64,000 nucleotides of DNA from contig CALVAC010000005.1 of NCBI GenBank assembly GCA_944325435.1, positions 62,001 to 126,000 of the forward strand. Reading direction: 5' to 3'. The translations under genes and the position numbers were made by a program. Position 1 is the stretch's first letter; every line of letters begins with the position of its first letter. The stretch comes from an uncultured Bacteroidales bacterium. GTDB lineage: Bacteria > Bacteroidota > Bacteroidia > Bacteroidales > UBA932. The notes beneath the pieces were generated by a model that was given only the letters and a program-made list of their open reading frames with translations, did not search any database and was not told the origin of the DNA. Shown piece after piece: positions 1 to 7,768 of this stretch.

Positions 1-1
1 A

Positions 2-346
2 TATGCTACTCTGATAGAGCTTGGGCTGTGTCTCGTGATCTATTATTTCCCTGCATTCTTGCGGAACAGGACATATTCGGAGGAGGAGCTTAGGTTCTTT
101 CGTCTGGTCAAGACTCCGATAAGAGAGGAGGACAAGCCGGTCATCTCCCCTCAGTATGTCAGGGCAATGGTCTACCTGTTCGTATTCTCGATGGTTGTTT
201 CCGGCCTGCTTTTCAGCGGTATGAGCATACCTTCCATAGATACGGATGGCGGATGGTACGGAATGCTGGCAGGTATCGCCTGCATACTCGGTGCAGGTGT
301 CCTGTTTGCAGTATATAGACTGAAAACACGAAAAACAAATGTATGA
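2..346 (+). CDS. C-terminal end of a sodium:solute symporter-type transporter (5' truncated)
   Basis: The reading frame is open from the first bases of the window, so only the last ~114 residues are visible. It shows a hydrophobic stretch at the window edge, a charged loop with a TPIREEDKP-like motif, then two membrane helices (around YLFVFSMVVSGLLFSGM and GMLAGIACILGAGVLFAVY) and a short basic tail. This loop-plus-two-helix tail resembles the C-terminus of Bacteroidota SSS-family symporters. A GTG at 35 is a possible internal start but is not needed. Its stop overlaps the start of the mannonate dehydratase gene (ATGTATGA), so it is probably the uptake component of the uronate operon. Family assignment rests on a short fragment. 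Confidence 0.55.
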   Translation, partial: YATLIELGLCLVIYYFPAFLRNRTYSEEELRFFRLVKTPIREEDKPVISPQYVRAMVYLFVFSMVVSGLLFSGMSIPSIDTDGGWYGMLAGIACILGAGVLFAVYRLKTRKTNV

Positions 347-1298
347 AATGAAGCTTGCGTGGTATCTTCCGACACTTCCAGGTGTCAAATGGAGCATTGC
401 GAAGCAGCTCGGGGTCGATTATGCAGTGGCTCCGCTGCCGGCAGAGAGGTATTATATGAAGCCGTGGGACTTCAAGGCAATGCTGTATGTGAAGGAAAGC
501 ATGGCTGAAGAGGGCCTTGAATGGGAAGTGGTGGAGCCGGCTCCGCCTCATTACAGGATCAAGCTCGGGCTTCCGGGGCGCGATGAGGAGATAGAGGTGT
601 TCAGGCAGGTTATCCGCAACATGGCCGCCCTGGATATTCCTGTCCTCTGCTACAATTTCATGCCGCAGTCCGGCTGGTACAGGACGAATTTCGCTGTCAA
701 GGGACGCGGAGGGGCGTCTGTCGCCGCTTTCGATGCTTCAAAGGTCGAGAAGGCTCCGGTACTTACTGAGGCCGGGATTGTCCCGGATGAGAAGATATGG
801 GACAACTGGAAATATTTCATGGACAAGGTGCTTCCCGTGGCTGAAGAGTGCAGGATAAGGCTTGCCTTGCACCCGGATGACCCTCCCGTACCATCCCTTC
901 AGGGTGTTGCGCGGGTGTTCAGAAGCGCTGAAGCCATGGACAGGGCCATGGACCTGTTCCCGAGTGAATATAACGGTATCACCCTGTGCCAGGGGTCGTT
1001 TGCGGCGATGGGTGAGAATGTGCCGGAAGTCATAAGGCATTTCGGGGAAAAGGGCAAGATTTTCTTCGCCCATTTCCGTGACATAAGGGGAGACATCAGG
1101 TATTTCGAGGAGACATTCCACGATGATGGGATGACGGATATGAAAGCCTGTGTCGAAATGTACAAGGCTGTAGGCTATGATGGCCCCATAAGGACCGACC
1201 ATGCTCCGGTAATGGCGGGTGAGAGCGGGGACAGTCCGGCATACGGGGTACTCGGCCACATTTATGCTACAGGATATCTGAAAGGACTAATGGAATAA
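339..1298 (+). CDS. uxuA: D-mannonate dehydratase
   Basis: Predicted to dehydrate D-mannonate to 2-keto-3-deoxygluconate (KDG) in the cytoplasm, the last step before KDG breakdown in glucuronate catabolism. The 319-residue protein has UxuA TIM-barrel motifs: HPDDPP (178-183), CQGS (217-220), HFRD (245-248), ETFHDDG (258-264) and a DH pair at 287-288. The Cys, His and Asp residues are the expected metal-site ligands. It is shorter than the ~394-residue E. coli enzyme but similar to the compact forms in other phyla. The start at 339 overlaps the transporter stop; an ATG at 348 is an alternative. It sits with uxaC and an SDR fructuronate reductase, which together give the complete isomerase-reductase-dehydratase route. 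Confidence 0.92.
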   Translation: MYEMKLAWYLPTLPGVKWSIAKQLGVDYAVAPLPAERYYMKPWDFKAMLYVKESMAEEGLEWEVVEPAPPHYRIKLGLPGRDEEIEVFRQVIRNMAALDIPVLCYNFMPQSGWYRTNFAVKGRGGASVAAFDASKVEKAPVLTEAGIVPDEKIWDNWKYFMDKVLPVAEECRIRLALHPDDPPVPSLQGVARVFRSAEAMDRAMDLFPSEYNGITLCQGSFAAMGENVPEVIRHFGEKGKIFFAHFRDIRGDIRYFEETFHDDGMTDMKACVEMYKAVGYDGPIRTDHAPVMAGESGDSPAYGVLGHIYATGYLKGLME

Positions 1299-1305
1299 GA
1301 AAGAT

Positions 1306-2028
1306 ATGGGCAAATCGATGATGAACCTTGACAGGCTTCGCAAGAAACTTGATGAGATCGACATGACACCGTTTCCGATCTCGGATGAAGAACTGTGTTC
1401 CCGGTATGAGAAACTTTATACGGGAGCTGTGAATGATGTGCTCAGGGAGGCTACCTATATGGATCAGGCACTTCCGGTAAACATCATGCCTCTCAGGATG
1501 GAGATGGCATCCTGCGGGATAGCCTTTACTATCCGGAGCAACCCTGACCCGACCGTAGGCGGCGAGATGGAACTAAGGGCGAAGATGCTGGATGATATGC
1601 CGGCCAACTGCTGTGTAGTGTGGGATGCCGGGGATGACATCGGTGCCGCTCACTGGGGCGAGATTATGACTGCATCCGCAAAGGCGAGGGGAGCGAGATG
1701 TGCCGTGGTGAACGGAGGGCTCAGGGACACCCGTCAGGTACTGGCGCAGGATTTCCCTGTATTCTACAGATACCGCTGCTCCAACGGCTCTCTCGGCAGG
1801 ACCAAGATTACAGGCTATAACATCCCTGTGAAGATCGGCAATGTCTACATCAAGCCTGGAGATGTGGTATTCGGGGACATAGATGGGGTGGTGGTGATTC
1901 CGCGTGCCATCGCATACGATGTCCTGCTGCGTGCGGAGGAGATCAAGGGCAATGAGAAGGAGATGAAGACCTGGGTGCACCCGGGGTTTTCGGCAGTGGA
2001 GATGGTCAACAACGGAGGATATTTTTAG
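1306..2028 (+). CDS. RraA/HMG-aldolase family protein
   Basis: A 240-residue protein of the RraA-like fold, which includes class II 4-hydroxy-4-methyl-2-oxoglutarate aldolases and oxaloacetate decarboxylases. Diagnostic motifs are GGLRD (137-141), whose Arg/Asp bind substrate and metal in the aldolases, and GDIDGVVVIP (190-199). It is encoded 7 bases after uxuA and 3 bases before uxaC, so it is almost certainly co-transcribed with them. The product of UxuA is KDG, and no KDG kinase or KDPG aldolase is seen in the window. One inference is that this protein cleaves KDG or a related 2-oxo acid; another is a promiscuous decarboxylase. Family call firm, substrate unknown. Later ATGs at 1318 and 1321 are possible starts. 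Confidence 0.82.
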   Translation: MGKSMMNLDRLRKKLDEIDMTPFPISDEELCSRYEKLYTGAVNDVLREATYMDQALPVNIMPLRMEMASCGIAFTIRSNPDPTVGGEMELRAKMLDDMPANCCVVWDAGDDIGAAHWGEIMTASAKARGARCAVVNGGLRDTRQVLAQDFPVFYRYRCSNGSLGRTKITGYNIPVKIGNVYIKPGDVVFGDIDGVVVIPRAIAYDVLLRAEEIKGNEKEMKTWVHPGFSAVEMVNNGGYF

Positions 2029-2031
2029 GAT

Positions 2032-3432
2032 ATGGCGAAAGGATTCATTGACAAGGATTTCCTGCTTGGTTGCGATGCCGCAAGGGAACTGTATCACGGA
2101 TATGCGGAACTTATGCCAGTCATTGACTGGCACAACCATCTTTCGCCCGGGGATATGGCTTGTGACAGGAGATACGGCAATATCGGACAGCTTTGGGTAG
2201 TATCCGACCCGTACAAGCACAGGGCAATGAGACTCAACGGCATACCTGAACGCTTCATTTCGGGAGATGCTTCCGGCAGGGAGAAATTCGATGCATGGGC
2301 TGAGACCTGTCCCTACACGGCCGGAAATCCTCTTTACCACTGGTCGGCCCTTGAACTGGAAAGGGTCTTCGGCATTGACATCCTCCTTGACAGCGGTACT
2401 GCTCAGGAGATATGGGACAGATGCAATGCCATGCTCGCCGAAGACCGGTGGTCAACCCTGGGTATCATGAGGAAATGGAATGTGGATGTGCTCTGCACAT
2501 CGGACGGGCTGCTCTCTGATGTCGGAGTTCACCTCAAGGCGACAGAAAAGGCGGGTACATTCAGGGTGTTACCATCATTGCGAGGAGATTCCATCCTGTC
2601 TTTCGGGACAGAGGAAAACAGGAAGCTTATCGCAGGACTATCGGAGACAGTACCTGTGGATGGACTTGATTCATATCTTGCCGCGATATCAGCGAGAATG
2701 GATGTGTTCGGGTCTGCCGGATGCAGGCTTTCCGACCATGCCCTCGATTCGGGGTTCTGTTTCGTCCGCACCTGCAGGGAGCAGGCGGAACGGATATTTG
2801 CCGGTTATCTTGCTGACGGAAATGTCACGGCTGATGACAAGGTGTACCTGTCTTCTTATATGCTCGGTTTCCTCGCTGGAGAATATGCCCACCGGGGCTG
2901 GGTGATGCAGCTGCATATAGGTGCGGAACGCCATACCAGTTCGAGGCTGCGTTCTCTGGCCGGTCCTGCCGGAGGTTATGCGACGATAGGGCAGAGCTGC
3001 GACATCAGAAGTCTCGTGGATTTTATCGATGGCTGCGACAGCGTAGGAAGGCTTCCGAAGACGATAATCTATACCCTCAATCCTGCAGACAATGCCGCGT
3101 TTGCCACATTGACCGGTTCTTTTTCGGAAGATGGTGTATGGGGGAAGGTCCAGTCCGGCCCGGCATGGTGGTACAATGACCATAAGGATGGGATAGAGAA
3201 CTGTCTGAAGACGGTGTCATCCTACAGCCTTCTATGGAGGAATCTCGGTATGACCACAGATTCACGCAGCATTCTGTCTTTCTCCCGTCATGAGTATTTC
3301 AGGAGGATTCTCTGCGGATACATCGGCGGTCTTGTCGAGACGGGCGAACTGCCTCCGGACATACAGATGCTCGGAAAGATGGTGCAGGACATATCATACA
3401 ACAATGCGAAGGAATGGATTTTCAGCGAATGA
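2032..3432 (+). CDS. uxaC: Glucuronate/galacturonate isomerase
   Basis: Converts D-glucuronate to D-fructuronate (and D-galacturonate to D-tagaturonate), the entry step of hexuronate catabolism. The 466-residue length is normal for UxaC. The N-terminus has the amidohydrolase-like VIDWHNHLSP motif (HNH at 34-36), followed by the family's conserved segment around GQLWVVSDPYKHRAMR. The C-terminal WWYNDHKDG and the SFSRHEYFRR segment near the end are also typical. It starts 3 bases after the RraA-family gene and is followed after 12 bases by the SDR gene, consistent with one operon. Confidence 0.95.
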   Translation: MAKGFIDKDFLLGCDAARELYHGYAELMPVIDWHNHLSPGDMACDRRYGNIGQLWVVSDPYKHRAMRLNGIPERFISGDASGREKFDAWAETCPYTAGNPLYHWSALELERVFGIDILLDSGTAQEIWDRCNAMLAEDRWSTLGIMRKWNVDVLCTSDGLLSDVGVHLKATEKAGTFRVLPSLRGDSILSFGTEENRKLIAGLSETVPVDGLDSYLAAISARMDVFGSAGCRLSDHALDSGFCFVRTCREQAERIFAGYLADGNVTADDKVYLSSYMLGFLAGEYAHRGWVMQLHIGAERHTSSRLRSLAGPAGGYATIGQSCDIRSLVDFIDGCDSVGRLPKTIIYTLNPADNAAFATLTGSFSEDGVWGKVQSGPAWWYNDHKDGIENCLKTVSSYSLLWRNLGMTTDSRSILSFSRHEYFRRILCGYIGGLVETGELPPDIQMLGKMVQDISYNNAKEWIFSE

Positions 3433-3444
3433 TTCAGTAAAGAC

Positions 3445-4296
3445 TTGGATAAAATGGACAGAACAGGAAAAATTGCAGTAGTCACAGGTGCAGGAGGCAC
3501 ATTGTGTTCGGCAATAGCCGAAGACCTGGCTGCACAGGGATATAGGGTGGTACTTGTGGGACGTACCCGAGAGAAACTGGAGGTGACAGGAAAGTCAATA
3601 CGGGAAAAGGGGGGCACCTGTCTCATCCTTACGGCAGATGTGAAGAATCTTGAACAGATGACCGCCTTGAGGGAAGAGGTCCGGCACGAGTTCGGACTTT
3701 GTTCGGTGCTCATCAACGGAGCCGGAGGCAACCAGCCGGATGCGGTCACGACATACAATGCCTTCGATCCTGAGGAACTTTCTCCGGAAAACAAGGGAAG
3801 GGGCTTCTTCAACCTGGATATGACAAGGTTCCTGGATGTGATCAATGTAAACATTATGGGGACTGTCATCCCGTGTCAGCTGTTTGCAAGGGATATGGTC
3901 GCGGCCGGAGGCGGCTCCATCGTCAATTTCGCATCCATGAACACATACAGGCCTCTTTCGAAGATTCCCGCGTATGCCCTCAGCAAGGCTGGCATATCGA
4001 ATTTCACCCAGTGGCTTGCCGCCTATCTCGCTCCGGCGAACATCAGGGTCAATGCCGTGGCTCCCGGTTTCTTCCTCAATGACAGGAGCAGGAAAATGCT
4101 GCTGGATCCCGATTCGGAGAGCGGATATTCTCCGCGCGGAGCCAACATTATCCGCCAGACTCCGATGAAGCGTTTCGGCGAGGCAAGGCAGCTGCTCGGC
4201 TGCGTCAACTGGCTGATAGATGATGAGAAGGCCGATTTTGTCACGGGCATTACCGTCCCTGTCGATGGAGGCTTCCTCTCCGATTCGGGACTTTAG
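3445..4296 (+). CDS. SDR-family D-fructuronate (mannonate) oxidoreductase
   Basis: A classical short-chain dehydrogenase of 283 residues. It has the nucleotide-binding TGAGG motif at 14-18, NGAGG at 91-95, a catalytic Ser near 164, the YxxxK pair Y177/K181, and a C-terminal PVDGGF. An internal segment of about 25 residues (108-132) after the NGAGG motif is typical of the SDR-type fructuronate reductases that replace the long-chain UxuB in many Bacteroidota and Firmicutes. Its place directly behind uxaC and in the same operon as uxuA supports NAD(P)H-dependent reduction of fructuronate to mannonate. Substrate is inferred from context; the SDR fold is certain. Confidence 0.85.
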   Translation: MDKMDRTGKIAVVTGAGGTLCSAIAEDLAAQGYRVVLVGRTREKLEVTGKSIREKGGTCLILTADVKNLEQMTALREEVRHEFGLCSVLINGAGGNQPDAVTTYNAFDPEELSPENKGRGFFNLDMTRFLDVINVNIMGTVIPCQLFARDMVAAGGGSIVNFASMNTYRPLSKIPAYALSKAGISNFTQWLAAYLAPANIRVNAVAPGFFLNDRSRKMLLDPDSESGYSPRGANIIRQTPMKRFGEARQLLGCVNWLIDDEKADFVTGITVPVDGGFLSDSGL

Positions 4297-4329
4297 TGTA
4301 AAGCCGGTCATCATATACACTCGTCAATC

Positions 4330-5562
4330 ATGAAGATACTGCTGTCTTTTGTACTTGCCCTGTTGGCGATACCGTCACCGGCGCAGACCTGGCATGTCCG
4401 CAAGATAGCCGATGGCGGTGTGATCCACCGGTTTTTCGACACTTCTCCGATAAGTCCATCCGGCAGGTATGCCGCATTGTTCAGGCTTCCGTATGAAGAC
4501 CATGCACCTGTAGCCGGAGATGCCGGGACAGTCATAGTCATTGATATTGAGACAGGCAGGGAGGTCTTCTCCGCATCCACCATGGGATGGGAGATGCAAC
4601 TGGGGGCGAATGTGCAGTGGGGCAGTTCGGACAGTGAACTGTTCTACAATGATGTGGATCCGGCTACATGGGAAGCGTACGCAGTGTGTGCGGATATCTT
4701 CACGGGGAAGACGGAGCGCTGTCCCGGGACAGTCTTCATGGTGTCTCCCGATGGATGGAAGCTGCTGTCATACGACCTGAAGAAATCCCGTTTCGCCCAG
4801 GCCGGATATGGCGTGGTTGTGCCGGACAGCGAGGTGTCGAGGAACCGCGGCCCCGTGGAGGATGACGGCGTGTATGTCACCGACCTTGCGACAGGCAGTT
4901 GCCGGATGATTGCATCCATCGCTGACATTTACAGGGAAACCGTGCCGTCCATAGCTGTCGAAAATCCTGAAAAGTATGAATATTACTGTTTTCAGGTCAA
5001 GTGGAATCCCCAGGGTACCAGAATCCTCACTACAGTGCAGTGGACCCCTCCGGGAGGAACGAGGAGCAGGGCTGTGATTACGATGGCCCCGGACGGATCC
5101 GATATCAGGACTGCCATCACTCCTGAGCAGTGGGCCAAGGGAGGCCATCATGTCAACTGGATGCCTGACGGGGAGCATCTGTCCATGAACCTTAACATAG
5201 ATGACAGTCCCGGACCGGAGATAATCAGCGTAAGGTACGATGGCACACGGCTAAAGAGGCTGTACGGCAACGGGACGGGACATCCGTCCGCGGACCCTTC
5301 CGGCCGGCCGTACATAGTCACGGATGTCTATGCAGGCGAGATGACGGTATCGGACACCTTGTCCCCGATAAGGCTCATCGACCTTGACCGGCAGATTGAA
5401 TCATGTCTTGCCGCAGTCTATCTGCCCCCTATAGGAAATTTCGAACTCAGGGTGGATGCTCATCCTTCATGGACCAGGAATGGCGGTGCGGTGGTGTTCA
5501 ACGGTGTCGAGAACGGGCACAGATGCGTCTATATGATAACATTTGATGATAAAGAGTTTTAA
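4330..5562 (+). CDS. Secreted beta-propeller protein, oligogalacturonate lyase (PL22)-like
   Basis: A 410-residue protein with a Sec signal peptide (MKILLSFVLALLAIPSPAQ). It contains WD40/TolB-like blade repeats ending in S/PDG or similar turns, for example SPDGWKLLSYD, WNPQGTRILTT, WMPDGEHLSMN and WTRNGGAVVFNG. The His residues in GGHHVNW and DAHPSW fall where PL22 lyases carry their metal-binding His residues, and the length is close to PL22 (~390). The preceding gene cluster degrades uronates, which fits a lyase on oligouronides. It could instead be a non-catalytic periplasmic binding propeller. Start chosen because it gives a perfect signal peptide. Confidence 0.62.
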   Translation: MKILLSFVLALLAIPSPAQTWHVRKIADGGVIHRFFDTSPISPSGRYAALFRLPYEDHAPVAGDAGTVIVIDIETGREVFSASTMGWEMQLGANVQWGSSDSELFYNDVDPATWEAYAVCADIFTGKTERCPGTVFMVSPDGWKLLSYDLKKSRFAQAGYGVVVPDSEVSRNRGPVEDDGVYVTDLATGSCRMIASIADIYRETVPSIAVENPEKYEYYCFQVKWNPQGTRILTTVQWTPPGGTRSRAVITMAPDGSDIRTAITPEQWAKGGHHVNWMPDGEHLSMNLNIDDSPGPEIISVRYDGTRLKRLYGNGTGHPSADPSGRPYIVTDVYAGEMTVSDTLSPIRLIDLDRQIESCLAAVYLPPIGNFELRVDAHPSWTRNGGAVVFNGVENGHRCVYMITFDDKEF

Positions 5563-5563
5563 T

Positions 5564-7768
5564 ATGAGAGTTATTCCCTTTACAATTGTACTGGCCTGTA
5601 TGGCTGTCGCCGGATGCGGACGGTCCGGAGTGCATTTGGCTGACTGTGTGGATACCAGGATAGGAGTCATTGACAGACGGGCCAGCAACTGCGTGATAGG
5701 TCCGCAGCTCCCTTATGGAAGCATAAACCCATCTCCGCAGACACATAAAGGCGGTACAGATGGCTATAATCCGGAATATCCGATAGATGGATTCGGCCAG
5801 CTCCATGTCAGCGGGACAGGCTGGAGCACATACGGGCATTTCCTCGTGTCGCCTCAGACAGGTCTGGATGTCTCCACATCCGGTCACGGTTCCGTACATT
5901 CTGGAGATGTCACAAGACCATATTACTACAGGACGGAGCTTGACAGATATGGCATCGGTGTCGAAATCGCCCCTTCTCATTACAGCGCCATATACAGGTT
6001 GACATATCCAGCATCTGACAGTTCGTCCGTAGTGTTCGATGCATCACAGAGCATAGCTGCTGACATAATGCCGGAAATACACGGTAAGGTGCTGGAAAGC
6101 TCGGCTTCCATTGATCCGGAATCGAGAACCATCTCCATGTCCATCCGTTTCAGCGGCGGCTGGCCGGGAGGTCCTTACTGGCTTTATCTTGCAGGAGAGT
6201 ATGACACTCCTGCGGTTGAGACAGGAGTCTGGAAGGGAGACAGGGTCATCCCCGGCGGGACTGAGATATCGTTTCCGGGAGACGGAGAGCATCTCGGGGC
6301 ATATTGCAGGTTCTCCACCGCGGAGGGGCAGCAGGTGAAGCTCAAGGTCGCGATTTCGTTCACCGGCATTGAAAAGGCGAGAGAACTTCTTGAAAATGAG
6401 ATTCCGCACTGGAATTTCGACAAGGTGGTGAAGCAGGGCAGGGATATATGGGATGCCAAGCTCGGCAGCATAGAGGTGGAGCCAGTATCCGAAGAGGACA
6501 GGACTGTCTTCTGTTCTGCTTTCTACCGCGCCCTGACATTGGCAAGGGACAGGTCGGAGGACAATTCGAAATGGGAGTCGGACTTGCCTTTCTGGGATGA
6601 CAACTATGCGTTCTGGGACACTTTCAGGACCGCATATCCGCTACTGACCCTCGTGGATGAGCCGGCGATGCGGGACAATCTGCTTGCGCTGATTGACCGT
6701 TACAGGCATAACGGATGTGTATATGATGGCTTTGTGGCCGGTATTGACAGACCCGGGGAACAGGGCGGAAACGATGTGGACCATGTCATTGTGGATGCCT
6801 ATCTGAAAGGTGTCAGGGGTGTGGACTGGGATGCCGCCTACGAGATTGTCAGGCACAATGCGATGGAGCGGAGAATAGGGCATCACAAGAAGAACGAGAC
6901 AGAAGGATGTTTCAGCAGGTACAAGGAGCTGGGTTGGATTCCGGAATGTGTGATGAGCAGCTCGCAGACTCTTGAGTTCGCATATAACGACTATAGCGCT
7001 GCGCTGATGGCGAAAGGCCTCGGGCACGAGGATGACTGCAGGCTTTTAATGGAAAGGAGCAGGAAATGGGTCAACCTATGGAATCCGGATCTGGAAAGTC
7101 ACGGATACAGAGGCTTCATAGATGCGAGAAAGGAAGATGGCTCTTTCTCGTTCATCGATCCTGTCAGGTACGGCGGCTTCTGGTCGAGCCCTTTCTACGA
7201 GGCTTCTTCCTGGACTTACAGTTATTATGTGCCGCATGACATGGACAGGCTGATAGAGTTGATGGGAGGGGCTGAGAAGTTTGCAGAACGGCTTGAATAC
7301 GGCTTCAGAAAGAGACTTACGCAGTATGTGAATGAACCGGGGTTCCTGACTCCACGCGCTTTCGTCCACGCCGGCAGAGTGGATCTGTCATCTTACTGGG
7401 TGCATCAGATAATGGAAAAAGGATTTGATCTCAAAGGATATCCCGGCAATGATGACACCGGTTCAATGGGGTCGTGGTTCGTGTTCAGTTCCATAGGATT
7501 TTTCCCAAATGCAGGGCAGGACTACTATTATCTCAATGCTCCTCTGTTCACCAGGTCCAGGATCCGTCTTCCTGATGGACATATCCTGACCATCACATCC
7601 AATGCCTCTGAAGACAATGTTTACATAGCTTCATGCAAGATCGATGGCAGGGAATGGAACAGTCCGTTTATCTTGCACAGGGATCTGGTTTCCGCGCATA
7701 CCATAGAGTTCACATTGTCTGATGTCCCGACAGAATGGGGCGGAGGCCATAGACAGCCAGAACTATGA
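5564..7768 (+). CDS. GH92 alpha-mannosidase-like lipoprotein
   Basis: A 734-residue lipoprotein: the ATG at 5564 gives a hydrophobic leader ending in the lipobox VAGC. The N-terminal beta-sandwich domain (VDTRIG...GPQLPYGSINPSPQT) and the (alpha/alpha)6 catalytic domain follow the GH92 pattern. Catalytic-domain landmarks are WDDNYAFWDTFRTAYPLL, and the C-terminal GNDDTGSMGSWFVFSSIG block, equivalent to the GNxDxGQMSAWYV signature carrying the general-base Asp. GH92 enzymes are Ca2+-dependent exo-alpha-mannosidases. The start lies 2 bases after the preceding stop, and the stop overlaps the next start (ATGA), so the gene is in a tight operon. Most likely outer-membrane or periplasmic. Linkage specificity cannot be read from sequence. 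Confidence 0.9.
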   Translation: MRVIPFTIVLACMAVAGCGRSGVHLADCVDTRIGVIDRRASNCVIGPQLPYGSINPSPQTHKGGTDGYNPEYPIDGFGQLHVSGTGWSTYGHFLVSPQTGLDVSTSGHGSVHSGDVTRPYYYRTELDRYGIGVEIAPSHYSAIYRLTYPASDSSSVVFDASQSIAADIMPEIHGKVLESSASIDPESRTISMSIRFSGGWPGGPYWLYLAGEYDTPAVETGVWKGDRVIPGGTEISFPGDGEHLGAYCRFSTAEGQQVKLKVAISFTGIEKARELLENEIPHWNFDKVVKQGRDIWDAKLGSIEVEPVSEEDRTVFCSAFYRALTLARDRSEDNSKWESDLPFWDDNYAFWDTFRTAYPLLTLVDEPAMRDNLLALIDRYRHNGCVYDGFVAGIDRPGEQGGNDVDHVIVDAYLKGVRGVDWDAAYEIVRHNAMERRIGHHKKNETEGCFSRYKELGWIPECVMSSSQTLEFAYNDYSAALMAKGLGHEDDCRLLMERSRKWVNLWNPDLESHGYRGFIDARKEDGSFSFIDPVRYGGFWSSPFYEASSWTYSYYVPHDMDRLIELMGGAEKFAERLEYGFRKRLTQYVNEPGFLTPRAFVHAGRVDLSSYWVHQIMEKGFDLKGYPGNDDTGSMGSWFVFSSIGFFPNAGQDYYYLNAPLFTRSRIRLPDGHILTITSNASEDNVYIASCKIDGREWNSPFILHRDLVSAHTIEFTLSDVPTEWGGGHRQPEL

